Shown: piece after piece, positions 36,137-47,970 of the stretch
How positions within the stretch are numbered: the stretch's first letter is position 1
Layout: every line of letters begins with the position of its first letter
Source of the DNA: Siphonodentalium dalli
Taxonomy: Eukaryota; Mollusca; Scaphopoda; Gadilida; Siphonodentaliidae
Direction: 5' to 3'
Assembly: GCA_032622095.1 (NCBI GenBank)
Contig: CP136061.1
Coordinates: 1,676,001 to 1,740,000 of the forward strand
DNA length: 64,000 bases
Program-made: the position numbers and the translations under genes
Notes under the pieces: model-generated
Database searches by the model: none
What the model saw: only the letters and a program-made list of their open reading frames with translations
What the model was told of the DNA's origin: nothing

Positions 36137-36338
36137 CTTGGATAGTTGAATGGGCGAATCCACTCAGTATAGAAGAGGTTACACTAACCGTGGCTGAGTT
36201 TTGGCCAAAGGAATCCTTGAAGTATTGAGGTTGCTCTGTATATGTCAGTGTGACAATCCAATTTCTACAGAATGTAGCAGCCATCACCGCAATAACAGGA
36301 AGCGACGTCATTATACTCTTCCATGGAACCGTCGACAG
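36137..36338 (-). CDS. SLC17-like gene, exon for helix 7 with CRNW motif
   Basis: A 202-base exon with acceptor TTTTAAAG and donor GTTTAA (weaker than the others). It starts in phase 0 and ends in phase 1. It reads STVPWKSIMTSLPVIAVMAA, then TFCRNWIVTLTYTEQPQYF, matching the family segment VPWKSILTSMPVYAIIVANF followed by CRSWTFYLLL. The Arg after Cys is the helix-7 Arg implicated in substrate binding in vesicular glutamate transporters. The C-terminal part (SSILSGFAHSTIQ) corresponds to helix 8. Confidence 0.85.
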
Positions 36339-39300
36339 CTTTAAAATTAATAGTATTATTATAGAATATTTCAATACAGTGTGGGACCCTCATCAGCAGT
36401 ACTAAAGTGTTGAAATAGAACGTGTTCATCGTAGCTTGAGAAATTCAGGGCAAATGTAACTGAGACTTTTCAGATTCTCAGGAATCATTATAACATCAAT
36501 ACAAAGTCCTTATTCCAGAAGTTACTCTCCATAACAACACAAAAGGGCAGAGTTGGAAGCTGCAATGTCCATGTTAAATGAATACATCGGGACATACAGT
36601 AATGAGAGCTTTCCGATGAATGCAACAAGCCATATTTCCGACTAAATCCTGAAAAGTTACCCATAATTCTGCTGTGGTTTAAGGAGTCGATTAATAAGGG
36701 CATTACTGTTCTTTTTAACGCAACGTGAAATATTGGCGTGAAATAGATTTCCGATATGATAGTGGATACAACATCTTTGGACGATTTAAAAACAATGATT
36801 GACACTTCTGCCAACTCTAGAAATATGAATATGATTAATAATTAGCGACGGTTGTGACATACATGAGCATTCATTTGTAATCAGTTAATATTGCAATCAA
36901 AAGTCATCAGATTTGATTTGCAATCAAATGATGATGATGATTATGAGTATGAATACGTATATCATACATCTCATGGATGTCTTACTGTGTATGTGGTGTC
37001 GTTCTTGTAACTGAATGATTACGAAAACGTCAACATTACATTTGGCAGACTTTTGTATGTAATATTAGCAATTCTCTTTCTTATACTGATACACAAAAGC
37101 TTTTCCTCATAATATGATATTGTATGATAGTAAGCCTGTTTTCACGCTGGGCCGAAAATCTTTATTGACCAATTCTGATTTTTATTTGGCGAAATTAAAA
37201 AAAACTTTGGCGAATTAAATACCGTGTCTAGACATTTTTAATCCAACCATTGTTATTTGACAATATACCACTACCCACCATCTACCATTCAGCATTATGA
37301 CAGACAAAGGATTCGTTAGTGTTTAACTTCATTACTGTGTTATTGTATTTGGTGGCCATTGTTTGATGGTGCACTGCCATGAGTAAATTTTGTAAATTCG
37401 GGTTTTTGAATTAGATTTCCGATTTTGCGGTAAAACAAAATTTGACCAAAAGTTTGTCCAAATTAATACTTTTTGGCCATTTTTGAAAACAAATGGCCAT
37501 TAGCCAATTTTGCATATGACAGTGTGAACCCTGTAGTAAGCTGAACTAAGATCACTAAATGGATTATCAGTTAAAAAGTGTACATCAATATGGTCTACCG
37601 TTGATTTGCAGGGATGTACATGTAATATATAGCAGACGAAATACAACTAAAATTACCTATATCTAGTCGTTTGTTGAATCTATTATCTGAACATTTGCTT
37701 TGGGGTCACTACTCATCAAGGATGCATTAGTATAGAAAGGGTAATAGATGGCTGGTAGTTTGATAATCAAACCAAAGACAGAGGTTCACATGTCTGATGG
37801 TGAAATATATGTCACAACGTATAGCGTTGGCTACTACAAACTTCATTATAGTTTGTATCCATTACCTTGAGTATCGACACAAAGGCAGTTTCCTCCCACG
37901 TTTATTAATTTTATGTTTATCAATCCCTTCTATACTAAGTACTCATTGACGATTAGTTTATTAGGGGTGTTCAGATAATAAGTTCAACAAATTATTCAAC
38001 TTATTATCTGAACATTTCTCACCAATGGTATGAATTATTCTATTGCATGTTATATCATGCGTTGATGAGATTAGTCATTAAAGATTTATAATCCTATTAA
38101 ACGTCCCTAAATTACAATTACGATGGCTTCGGGGGTAAACAAACATATGAATTGAGTCGAGGAACCCACCCATCAAAGCTAAGAGTTAATATATTTCTAT
38201 TTTTGAAAACTGTTATTTTTCACCATCTGGAATATTTGGCGACCTTGTAAAAATAAGCTGACTTCTTATAGAAATAGTACAGACATGCACACACGCCTTT
38301 ACAAGAGGTCACGCATGGTCGCGGCTCCATGTGCATCAGTGGCGACCAATTAATTGCTGAGTAGAAGTCGATGACAAGTATCGCCATCAACAAGAATACG
38401 GTATGCTGGGATAGTTAATGTGCGGATACATGCATTTATACTTATTTTTGAATCGTGTTATCATGTTTTATCCATGCAAATATATATGTTATATGGCACC
38501 ATGCTGTTTACACGTGGTAATAGTATGTGTTTACATCCTTGATAACACTTTATTGGCAATTACTTTATTGAGAAATACCATATATGGAAGTTGTAAACAA
38601 CACACGCACACCTCCAAACGGCCAATAAAACCCGTTATTTTAGGACTTCTACGGCAAATATGATATCGTGATTGGTATTATTGTGAGAGCATTAATCAAT
38701 CAATCAATACACTAATTTGGATAACTAAATCGACTTTCGGTGAAATTTCGTTGTTGTAACTGGATGATACAGGGACCACCGAATCGGATTACGTACCTTT
38801 AAAGGGATTAAATGCCTACGATGCGAAATAACATTAATTTGATGAAAGTATTTAAAAACAACTAACTTTGATTCTGAAATAAGCAGAACATGGACTCTTA
38901 TCCGTTATTTCGTTTTATGGCGCGGGTTACAGTGAAAACAAAGAGCGTACACCCGAAAAGTCGTATGTTATTTTATTTGTGTCATATAATCTGCTTATAA
39001 TCGCCTCATTATAAGTCGATAATGTGTCTAAAATGTTCTCATTTTCAGCACATTATCAACTAAAAAATGAGGCGATTCAAAGCAGATTATCCATCTAAAC
39101 AAATTCTATTATAAGCAGATAGTGTGCTGTTTTTCGGGAGAACAAGCTGACATGTCACAATAGATTGATTTTGTTCTCGTTTCATTATTAATAACTCCAG
39201 TAATAAGATTTCAAATATTGAAACCATCGTTATGTAAACATTACTTGCGCTGTCATTACCAATCAGAGTACATACCTTAGTTTAAAGACATATTGTGGAC

Positions 39301-40492
39301 TTATTTCATTGCATAAAACCAATCTGTTAGTATCCAAACGTTATCCCCATTGGAGGAATGTTGCAATGAACTAAGATTGTTAAAAGTTGCAACCACATCG
39401 ACTACACCATTTCAGAGAATGCAACAATTGAAATACGCATAAATGTAAATATGTACACCAATACTGGTCAGTGCGTGTAATCCGTGTATAACACTGACGC
39501 TGTTTTCTGACAATTTGAATATCAAAATTATGAAAATAACTTATTTTGGAATAAGTATTTGTTTTATTCAGTTCGATTCACCTGATTGGAGTGTTTCACA
39601 TCACTTTAATCAAAACTTTACGGAAAACATGGGAAAAGGTCAAAGCGTTGAAAAATATTCCGAAAATCATATTTAGATTGAAATAGTTCAACATAATTCG
39701 CAGTCAGCGATATGTATTGACAAATATCTGTAAAAGTGTTGTTTACATAACAAAGGTTTTAGCATACACAATTTCGTTATTGAAGAGCTATCAATAATTC
39801 ATATAAGAAAAAGTTATCTATTCCTCCATGTTCTTGTCCATGTTGTCTAAATGGAACTCTTCGAAATTAAAGCATTAATTCAACAGTATGAACGTAACAT
39901 GGGTACAGTTTCTTGAGAAATGACCATTATTTTATGAGAACTGGAAGTGCGACAATTCAATAATCTAACGTTGATACTTTTAATTTGATAATTGAACTAA
40001 TTCTGGTTCCGATTATGATTATGCTAAATACCTTGTTGATGACTGGTGTTGCAGCCTTAGATGCTATCTGCATAATTATGGAGGGTGTCATCCCTACCCC
40101 ACAAGAATCATGAATAGCAGTTAACAGAGAGGGGTGAATCCTGCGTACATTTAAGAAAATATAGAATACAAGTCATGGTTATTTAATTCTAATATGATAC
40201 TGTTCACGCAGTTGCTGAAGATGCCAGTGACTGAACTAAATCAAAGTATGTAATTTATTCTGGAAAATAATCAAAATATGTGTAACTTTGTGCTATAAAA
40301 ACTGCAACCAGACTTTGTTGAATAATAATACCGTTTAAATTGAGCATATGAATCCCGAGTACCAGTCAACAGAGGTGTATTAATCCCGCGTACCGCCTGA
40401 AAATAGCCTGAATCCCGGGTGCCAAAAAGAGGAGGTGTCACCATATTCACGATGGCCTCATCACCAAGAACATACATTTCCTGGGTACCTAC
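36339..40492. other. Large intron with dispersed repeats
   Basis: Holds the block shared with 16.5 kb (37200-37500), partial MITE copies (37680-38018) and a fold-back element (38870-39150). No exon is seen. Confidence 0.6.
38870..39150. repeat. Fold-back element with arms of AATCTGCTTATAATCGCC
   Basis: Same middle and end modules as the 20 kb element (GTTTTATGGCGCGGGTTACA, GTGAAAACAAAGAGCGT and GAGAACAAGCT), but unrelated arm words (GCTTATAATCGCCTCATT and its inverse). Confidence 0.7.
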
Positions 40493-40629
40493 CAGACCAA
40501 CATTACTCTGATTCATTGCCATATCTGATTTAAACAGAGCCACTTCTCGCTCTCCTATATGACAGTCTGTAAACGGAGAGTCATATACCATGGTCAGCAC
40601 GAAAATTCCCCACAGAAAGAACCAGGTAC
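40493..40629 (-). CDS. SLC17-like gene, exon for helix 6 and the central cytosolic loop
   Basis: A 137-base exon with acceptor TTGTTTACAG and donor GTAGGT. It starts with the two bases that complete the Gly left by the mini-exon and ends in phase 0. It encodes GTWFFLWGIFVLTMVYDSPF followed by TDCHIGEREVALFKSDMA, matching the SLC17 pattern of a helix, then Y-E/D-S-P, then HP-IS-EER. The YDSP motif is a clear family marker. An alternative donor four bases further on (GTACCC) would shift the phase and is less likely. Confidence 0.85.
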
Positions 40630-40984
40630 CTGTAAACAAAACGTATAACTTATCACGACAAGACCTTCAACGAAACTACTATTAGCATTAACATGGTCGC
40701 CCTCAACAGTGTTTAACCAATTCAGGTAACGGAACTTATGGTAGAAATATTCAGGATAAATAAACTTTGAGATGACATGGTTAATAAATTATCTACTGAT
40801 TGTGTCAATTCATCAAGTTTAACAACACCATCATGACTTAGCAGCAGTATAAATACGGTTTAATGGGATATTTTAATGCTCTGATAAGACATTATCCAAC
40901 CTTAAAGGACCTAAATGTTTTCACGACGTATAAAGCCTAAACATCGCTATAATAAGTTAACAATGGGCTTATTTAAGAATAAAA

Positions 40985-41626
40985 TAAGTCCAATATGAAC
41001 CTATGTGAATATTTAGATCCAATATGAACCTATGTGAATATTCAGATCCAATATGAACCTATGTGAATATTCAGATCCAATATTAACCTATGTGAATATT
41101 CAGATCCAATATGAACCTATGTGAATATTCAGATCCAATATGAATCTATGTGAATATTCAGATCCAATATGAACATATGTGAATATCTAGATCCAATGTG
41201 AACCTATGTGAATATCTAGATCCAATATGAACCTATGTGAATATCTAGATCCAATATGAACCTATGTGAATATCTAGACCCAATATGAACCTATGTGAAT
41301 ATTCAGATCCAATATGAACCTATGTGAATATTTAGATCCAATATGAACCTATGTGAATATTCAGATCCAATTTGAACCTATGTGAATATTTAGATCCAAT
41401 ATGAACCTATGTGAATATTCAGATCCAATATGAACCTATGTGAATATCTAGATCCAGTATGAACCTATGTGAATATCTAGATCCAATATGAACCTATGTG
41501 AATATCTAGATCCAATATGAACATATGTGAATATCTAGATCCAATATGAACATATGTGAATATCTAGATCCAATATGAACCTATGTGAATATTTGGATCC
41601 AATATGAACCTATGAACCTAAGATAA
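40985..41626. repeat. Minisatellite, 29-30-base unit, about 22 copies
   Basis: Unit CCAATATGAACCTATGTGAA plus TATTCAGAT, TATTTAGAT or TATCTAGAT. The variant ends come in runs, indicating block duplication. The flanks match the fold-back family seen at 54.1-54.4 kb, where only one to two copies of this unit exist. Confidence 0.95.
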
Positions 41627-42331
41627 GTTGGGTTACCTGCATGATTGATTCGATCATCTGAGTATAACAATAGCATTTTGAAGAGAAGTTCACAAGAAAT
41701 AAGTTGTTATGTACGATGGTTCACAGTAGCCAACGTAGTTTGACTCAATAAAATGGGGTAACTTTTATGCCAATTTAAAAAAGTCGTTTCGATGAAAAAC
41801 TGTAAATAAAATAATGCCAAAATGTGCTTAGTTCGTAATTAAATAGTCCCACATTGGACTGTTTTAAAAATCGCGCTCTAGATCCAAATGGTGCGTATAT
41901 TGATGTTCAGTATAATGCCAATATGACATTATTTCTGTCATTAAAATAAGCCTGTTCTGGGCTTATTATCACGAGAGCAGGCTGAATTGGGCAACTATTG
42001 TGCCACTGCAAAATAACAGGGATGTGCATTTGAGGCCAAAGCCTTTAATTTATTGATTTAACGCGTTTTAGACGCTATGCCATATCACGATCAAGAATAG
42101 AATCATGTATCAAAAAGGATCGTAATGAAGTAACTCTGTAGATAACTCAGACAGTGGATGAGATTAAAACAATGCAATTATGAGTTATGTACAAATAAAA
42201 GCACTCAAGAGGAATGTTTCCACTTGGTGCCAGGAACATAAATTCTAGAACTGACTAGTGTGCAATCGTACTATTAAACGTATACAAGTAGTATAAGAAT
42301 AGCTAATAAATAGCAAATAAAGAACACGAAA

Positions 42332-43446
42332 TTACCAAGGATCCACATCGAAATATGTAAAGTAGTTTTTAAAATCAGATTTGGCAGTGATAAGGTATTT
42401 ATAATATTTGATGAATCGCGCAGGAACCTTTATCAATGCGTCAAGCTGATGGTCGGGTGGGTGAGACAGAATGTCATCATTGACCCAACAAACAGCCTTG
42501 ATCCACAAATACTGTTTCTTTTCTTTGAGAGTTAACCGTTTCTCATCAATCATGCAGTCAAATTTTGAAAGCTCATAGATGCACCTCTCTTTCTGAGAGT
42601 CGAAACGTTTGCGTTACTTTGGCGATCTTTGTTTCGAAGCAACATGCGATTTTTCTTTTGGAACAATAGGATCAAGTTGCATAGATTATTTCGGAGGAAA
42701 TGTCTCAACGACTGAAGCTACAGGTTCTGGAACAGAAATAATATCAGTCTCCTGAACTTGTCTTTCTACATGTAGCGATATACTGACGAGTTTGGTTTGA
42801 CTCTGTGTCTGAGTGTTGGCATCAAAACACACTTCGTTGGAGACACGATTGCTGAGTATGTGACATGTGGAATGGATGGTCAAGGACCAACTATTTTCTT
42901 AGCATCTATATGACAGATTCCTCTCAGCTTTACATTGTTGGATCTTGAATTCGTAGTCCCATATGGGACATGAACGACCCATTGCAGAATGTACATGACC
43001 AGAAATAGAACACCGTGCACATATGGTTGTTTCTTTACTTTTACAATCTTCATGGCCATGGCCATACCCCTGATATTTAAACCATCGCAATGGATTTGGA
43101 ATATATGTACTTAAATCCGTCTTCATATACAAAAACAATTGAAGGTAAGAAAATACCCAACTGTATGACCATCAACTGCCTTCGCAAATCTACGTACTTC
43201 TGTAACTCCCTGTGGTGCTAACTCAGCCACTATATCTGAAGAATCAGCTATATCGCGAGTTCTCAACACAGCTCTGCTACTGTTCAATGTCTTGTGTGGA
43301 GTAGCCAACACTGGTGTATGTGCAATACGTGTTAATTGCATAGGAGCGTCAGCTTGAATTTTTCTTGAACATTCGATCAGATGAGAGCCACTGAGTGACC
43401 CAGTCCTGATCGGTTTGACAGATTTTAATTGTCCGCGGCTATGCAT
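42332..43446 (-). pseudogene. Mobile-element ORF1 (Gag-like) with CCHC knuckles
   Basis: Overlapping minus-strand frames read in order: a VKPIRTGSL region (43446 down), RTRDIADSSDIVAELAPQGV and EVRRF, then TYIPNPLRWFKYQGYGHGHE and CARCSISGHVHSA, then a Thr/Gln-rich tail and WIKAVCWVNDDILSHPP. The middle matches the zinc-knuckle part of Gag-like ORF1 proteins of jockey/I-type LINEs (usual form CFKCQ-GH---C and CARC---GH), but both Cys of the first knuckle's CFKC are replaced (W, Y). At least two frame changes and no following reverse transcriptase, so it is a truncated dead copy in an intron. Confidence 0.65.
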
Positions 43447-43868
43447 TGTAGCGTTTTATTAATCACAAATACAGAGGGTCAAAGTTACCATATGATTTAA
43501 TCGCCAATGAGGATATCACATACCATTATGAAGAGCATTAAACGCGAAATATGCTAAGAAAATAAGATAATCTTCGTTATGTTTTATATTTTATTTCTTT
43601 CATGGATGGTCAGCATGGCATATATATATATGTGTGTGTCTACACGTCAATGTAATGTCCGTTCTTTGATGTGATGTATGTGAAATAACGATCTATCTAT
43701 AGAGTATATAAGTATGTAGATCGTTATACTCTTCCCATTACACACCAATTTCACAAAGGAGGATAATGCGAATTAATAGAACTTATATGTGTATAATACA
43801 CCTGTTGAGTATATCGTGCTCAGAGCCGACCAGGGGTTTTAGTGCTAGGACTGTCCTCCATCACTCAC

Positions 43869-43921
43869 CGTATACATAGAGGCTGAATGGCCCATGCAGC
43901 TCACATAGAATGTCTTACTCC
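43869..43921 (-). pseudogene. Mini-exon copy 5, frameshifted and without acceptor
   Basis: The last copy in transcription order. It keeps the GTGAGT donor, but five extra bases in the middle break the frame, and the acceptor AG has become CG. It is the most diverged of the five. Confidence 0.7.
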
Positions 43922-43977
43922 CGAATAACATGAGAGCTGAGCATTGGCTGAAGTAATTTGACTGCTCCGTCACTCAC

Positions 43978-44025
43978 CATATACATAGAGGCTGAATGAC
44001 AAGTTCACATAGCACGTGGTTATCC
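43978..44025 (-). pseudogene. Mini-exon copy 4, open frame but no AG acceptor
   Basis: A 48-base copy with an open frame (CYVNLSFSLYVY) and a good GTGAGT donor, but the acceptor dinucleotide reads AC instead of AG. As read, it could not be joined by the major spliceosome at the equivalent place. It is probably a dead copy. Confidence 0.7.
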
Positions 44026-44080
44026 GTGAGTATATAGAGGCAAGAATGGGCTGAAGTAATATGACTGCTCCGGCACTCAC

Positions 44081-44125
44081 CATATACATAGAGGGATGAC
44101 CAGCTCACATAGCATATCGTAATCC
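44081..44125 (-). CDS. SLC17-like gene, mini-exon copy 3 of the tandem array (one codon shorter)
   Basis: A 45-base copy with acceptor TGTTATCAG and donor GTGAGT. An in-frame three-base deletion shortens SWSFSLY to SWSSLY, and Thr is replaced by Ile before the Cys. Splice sites and reading frame are intact, so it remains a usable alternative exon. Confidence 0.7.
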
Positions 44126-44181
44126 CTGATAACAGGAGAGGTAAGATTGGGCTGAAGTAATTTAACTGCTCCGTCACTCAC

Positions 44182-44229
44182 CGTACACATAGAGGCTGAA
44201 TGACCAGCTCACATAGCACGTCGTAATCC
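44182..44229 (-). CDS. SLC17-like gene, mini-exon copy 2 of the tandem array (intact)
   Basis: A 48-base copy with acceptor TGTTTTCAG, the best polypyrimidine tract of the five, and donor GTGAGT. Its 16-residue product is identical to that of copy 1, although several bases differ, and the phases are the same. On splice-site quality this is a good candidate for the normally used copy. Confidence 0.8.
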
Positions 44230-44287
44230 CTGAAAACAGGAGATGAAAGATTGGGCTGAAGTAATATAACTGTGCTCCGTCACTCAC

Positions 44288-44335
44288 CGTATACATAGAG
44301 GCTGAATGACCAGCTCACATAGCATGTGGTTATGC
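44288..44335 (-). CDS. SLC17-like gene, mini-exon copy 1 of the tandem array (intact)
   Basis: A 48-base exon with acceptor TGTTATCAG and donor GTGAGT. It is phase 1 on both sides, so it can be included, skipped or repeated without changing frame. It encodes GITTCYVSWSFSLYVY, matching the loop and start of helix 6 of SLC17 (family: SGI-CYYMNWTYVFYFFG). It is first in transcription order of five tandem copies spaced 101 to 109 bases apart. Confidence 0.8.
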
Positions 44336-44372
44336 CTGATAACAGGAGAGCTAAGACTGGGCTGAAGTAACA

Positions 44373-46567
44373 ACCTGAAAACGAATGTATTTTTTTTACC
44401 GAATAAGGAGACAATCAGATACGATAACAACACAGCAAGCGAACGGCATTTAGAAAACTCCAGATCTACAGTGTCTTGACGGTTTTTCAACTATTTCATT
44501 GAGTAAGTCAGTCATGTTTAAGAAATAGTCATTGCCAACAGCATCGTTGTTGAAACAATGTTGACATGCACAATTAACGTGCCCAAAAACATATATGATC
44601 TGGCAATCGTCATTTTCTATTGGTAGCGGGGTGTTTATCAACCTTTCAACCAATGTTGAAAATACTTTACCGACCGTCCTGTGCCTGTCGACGCTACGTT
44701 TAGCAACCGTTTAATTTCTATCGCGCGCTACGCCCAGCAAATCGGGCTGTATTTCTGTAAATTTATCGAAAAATGATAAACATTTAAATCATCATTTCAA
44801 GGGGATAACAGTATATGCAAAATATTTTTTCTGGGAGAAATGGTGCTTTCGAAGCAAGCGCGCTTAGTTTTTAGTGAGAAAATAGATGTTCAACATCCAT
44901 TTACGAATAAACTTTGATCGATTCCATAACAAGAATATGATGTGAATGTGTCGGACCACGGCCGATCGAAAGGTGCAGGGCTCGCGAGTAAAATATTCAT
45001 AAGAAAGACAAAGTTGAAGAAAACATACTTGCCGTTTGTTGAAAAGTGTTTACCAGAAGATTGATGTTCACTCCCGTTAATACACTGTCTACAAGAAAAC
45101 TTAGAAAAGTAGGCACTCATAAAACATTGTCCACAAGAAACATGATTTACATTTTCATTTGACCCGGGTTTATTTTTGGTCGATTGGACTTCTTGTAGAC
45201 ACGATCCGAGTTTATACACCATACAGATCCCACTTCCGGGAAAATGTTATCGATAACATTTATGGCTGTTCTAGTTGCATTTCAATCTATTGCTATAAGT
45301 CTAGTTATTGTAGCTATATCTATGATCGATGGCCTTGCTTATTTACATAACCAATAGTGCACTTTGCCATCATTCTTCGATATGGTTGCAGTTCTTCCAA
45401 ATTCGCGGACATATTTTGAAATAGCGAAGCGCCTGCTCTGACATACGTACATGCGAGTTAATTAACCCGCTATCAACTTTATGTTGGATCACAGATGGAC
45501 AGCTTTATGCAATTCCATGGTATGTTTATGAAGTTGTGGAAATATTTAGCCATCATCAAACCCACCCTTGAATGATATGCTAACTTTGCGATCGGAGCAA
45601 AATATTGTTTATGCTGCAATACATAGGAGCAGGTTGCTTCTCGTTGATGAAAGCATTACAATGATGTGGTATTTGTCAAACAGAAAGTTAATTATAGTAT
45701 TTAGCAGAACTGAGTCTTTGTCACTGACATTTACCAATATATACGCGATATGTCCGGTCAATTTAATAATAAAAGCATACCTTGAAGTACAGTTATTCAC
45801 TGCAAGTCATCTGATAACTCTAGTTTTCGATGAAGTTTTGTAATAGAATTCCAATGAAACTGTCACAAAAATACGTAAATTTCTGCGTACCGTTCGGCTT
45901 GTTATTTGCCATCATTCTTCGATATGGTTTTTGCAAACGCCTCGCCATCACGAAATGCCGAAATCTTTTAAACAATGGTTTTCTCGAGCATGGAGACAGA
46001 AGTCTTTTTGTTTACAAAGTCAATTTCCTGGTAGCCCCATTTCCCGGAAGTGACATCTATATGGTATTCCTGCAGAGATGGTTCATATTTTGTTGTGTGC
46101 CCTCAACTCACGACAATAACTTATCACGGCTAATTAAGGATCAGGAGACCCCACTTGACCTCACCAGAATCACATGTTTACTGTGAGAATAGGCAACTCG
46201 AAATTATTTGCTGCAAAATATATAATTTTTAAATAAAAGAAAACAAATATCTTAGATTGAAAATTCAGCCGAGCACATGTTACAGTGAATATGGAAATAT
46301 GAGATTTTGCTGTCTCATTTTCAAGGTGAATTTCTTGTTTTTTTCTTTTCTTTTGCTGCTTATGATATTATGACAGTTTTATAACTGTTAGATCAACACG
46401 TGTGCTGCTATCTGTAAATTATTGACATGAAAATTTTGCCAGGCGAGGTCCCCTAATCCTTAATCGTCGATATAATGAAGGTAATTATATCTTCATTCTA
46501 TTGCATGGCCATTTTGAATCAATAATAAATTCTAGAAATGCAAATCTCTAGAATAATAAATTCTCAC
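44373..46567. other. Intron sequence
   Basis: Apart from the Cys-rich frames at 44450-45222, a 24-base direct repeat (TTGCCATCATTCTTCGATAT plus GGTT) occurs at 45366 and 45907 and may bracket an old insertion of about 540 bases. No exon is seen. Confidence 0.5.
44450..45222 (-). other. Unidentified Cys-rich open frames
   Basis: Two minus-strand stretches: 44890-45222 contains SCGQCFMSAYFSKFSCRQC (two C-x2-C pairs) and then GSEHQSSGKHF, and 44450-44653 contains CACQHCF. They could be pieces of a dead mobile element or an unrelated exon. I do not recognise them, and no flanking splice signals make a convincing exon. Confidence 0.25.
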
Positions 46568-46655
46568 CAGAACATACCAAACCAACATAAGACGTTCTCT
46601 TGGATGGCACAACCCAGACGGCCAGCATACCAAATGATGCTGGGATTATACCACC
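46568..46655 (-). CDS. SLC17-like gene, exon following the Arg/Glu helix
   Basis: An 88-base exon with acceptor CCATTTCAG and donor GTGAGA. It begins in phase 0, as the previous exon requires, and ends with one base of a split Gly codon. It reads GGIIPASFGMLAVWVVPSKR and then TSYVGLVCSG, which matches the SLC17 stretch GEGVTFPAMHAMWSSWAPP followed by ERSKLLSISYAG. The Glu-Gly-Gly junction with the preceding exon corresponds to the family's E-G motif. The next exon in the gene is the duplicated mini-exon array near 44 kb, whose copies all start with the two bases needed to finish this Gly codon. Confidence 0.85.
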
Positions 46656-47216
46656 CTGAAATGGAAGCCAGTGTCAGCATCACTGTGTAGGAAATGTTAC
46701 ATCGGAAGTCATTCAATTGCGGGTTTGTATGAGGTACGATATATATATATATATTACGGTCACAGGTTTACCGTAGAGTCAGGTGATCATCTTAAATCTA
46801 TATATATGCTTCAAGCTCTGGTGTCCACACCCTTGTTCTGTCTTGTGTGTGTCTGAAGCATCCAAAACTTCCCTATCAAATCATTCAATAATTAAATTAT
46901 GTGCCACCATTTTGATGTCAATGACATGTTACCGATAGTCTATTATGGACAATACATCCCATATCTTGGTCGTGCACATAATGGTTATTATATTATTATA
47001 TTCTCATAATTGGTACCCAATTGTATACGTATATTCGACATAATCAACATTATAATATTTATAAACATTGCCCTTGATTGATTTTCCTTTTATTGAATAG
47101 CGAACAGAGAAACATTTACCTTGTCAGCATGTCAATTTTATCTACTTCATGGTATACCTATATGAATTAAAATTTCGCAATACTCTGCAACCTGTTGGGT
47201 GAGCAAAAACGTTACA

Positions 47217-47499
47217 TAACCCGTTCTATACTAAATACTCATTGACGAGTAGTTCCCATTAAATGTTCAGATAATAAGTTTAACAATCGACTACCATTAC
47301 TATCTTAACTTTTCCCATAGGTCGTTTGTTGAACTTATTATCTGAACATTTCACTCAAATAAACAGGGCTCATTTTGTACTTTTATAATCTTTCGTATGC
47401 ATGTTTTTCCTGGAAACCCTATCCATATGAATACTAGGCCATTAAAATGCACACTTTTATAACTGGATTGGAGAATCCATTTAGTATAGAAAGGGTTAA
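47217..47499. repeat. MITE family (TACTAAA ends), copy
   Basis: TAACCCGTTCTATACTAAAT at one end, ATTTAGTATAGAAAGGGTTA at the other, with inner TGTTCAGATAATAAGTTTAA and GAACTTATTATCTGAACATT as a second inverted pair. Partial copies lie near 37680-37745 and 37925-38018. Confidence 0.8.
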
Positions 47500-47970
47500 T
47501 AACTTAATATATTTTCGCAGAACATATGCCACCTATATATATATATTGAACGCATCAAAACAGTGTGTATAATCGATAATTTGATGGCATCACGTGGAAA
47601 TTGTATTTCTAATAATGATTTTATATTGCCATTTAATTTGTGCAATCGTTTAGGAAGATAGAAAAACTGGGTTGTTAATTCTACACAAACATTTACTGAA
47701 ATGGTCATACATTGATATATATAAGTAATGGGTCGATATATATAAGTAATGGGTCGTATTAAAACGGCTATAACTCACACCGGCTGTGAATATTTATATA
47801 AATATGTACCATTGACCTTGCCCTCAATGTCATCTAGGTCACTTTCAAGCCTGAATCTACTAACTCTTATATTGATCCCCATTTCATGAAGTATATATAT
47901 ATACACATTTTTATGCTTTTATCCAATTATTTGCTTGTGTGCACCTTACTATTATACAAAGCGCATTCAC

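Larger units (their letters stand above)
43861..44372 (-). repeat. Tandem array of five mini-exon units (101-109 bases each)
   Basis: Each unit holds the intron tail with polypyrimidine tract, the 48-base exon and the GTGAGT donor, then a short AGCCCA-rich intron piece. Exon ends fall at 43869, 43978, 44081, 44182 and 44288. The intronic parts are as similar as the exonic parts, which points to recent unit duplication rather than selection on the exon alone. Confidence 0.85.
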
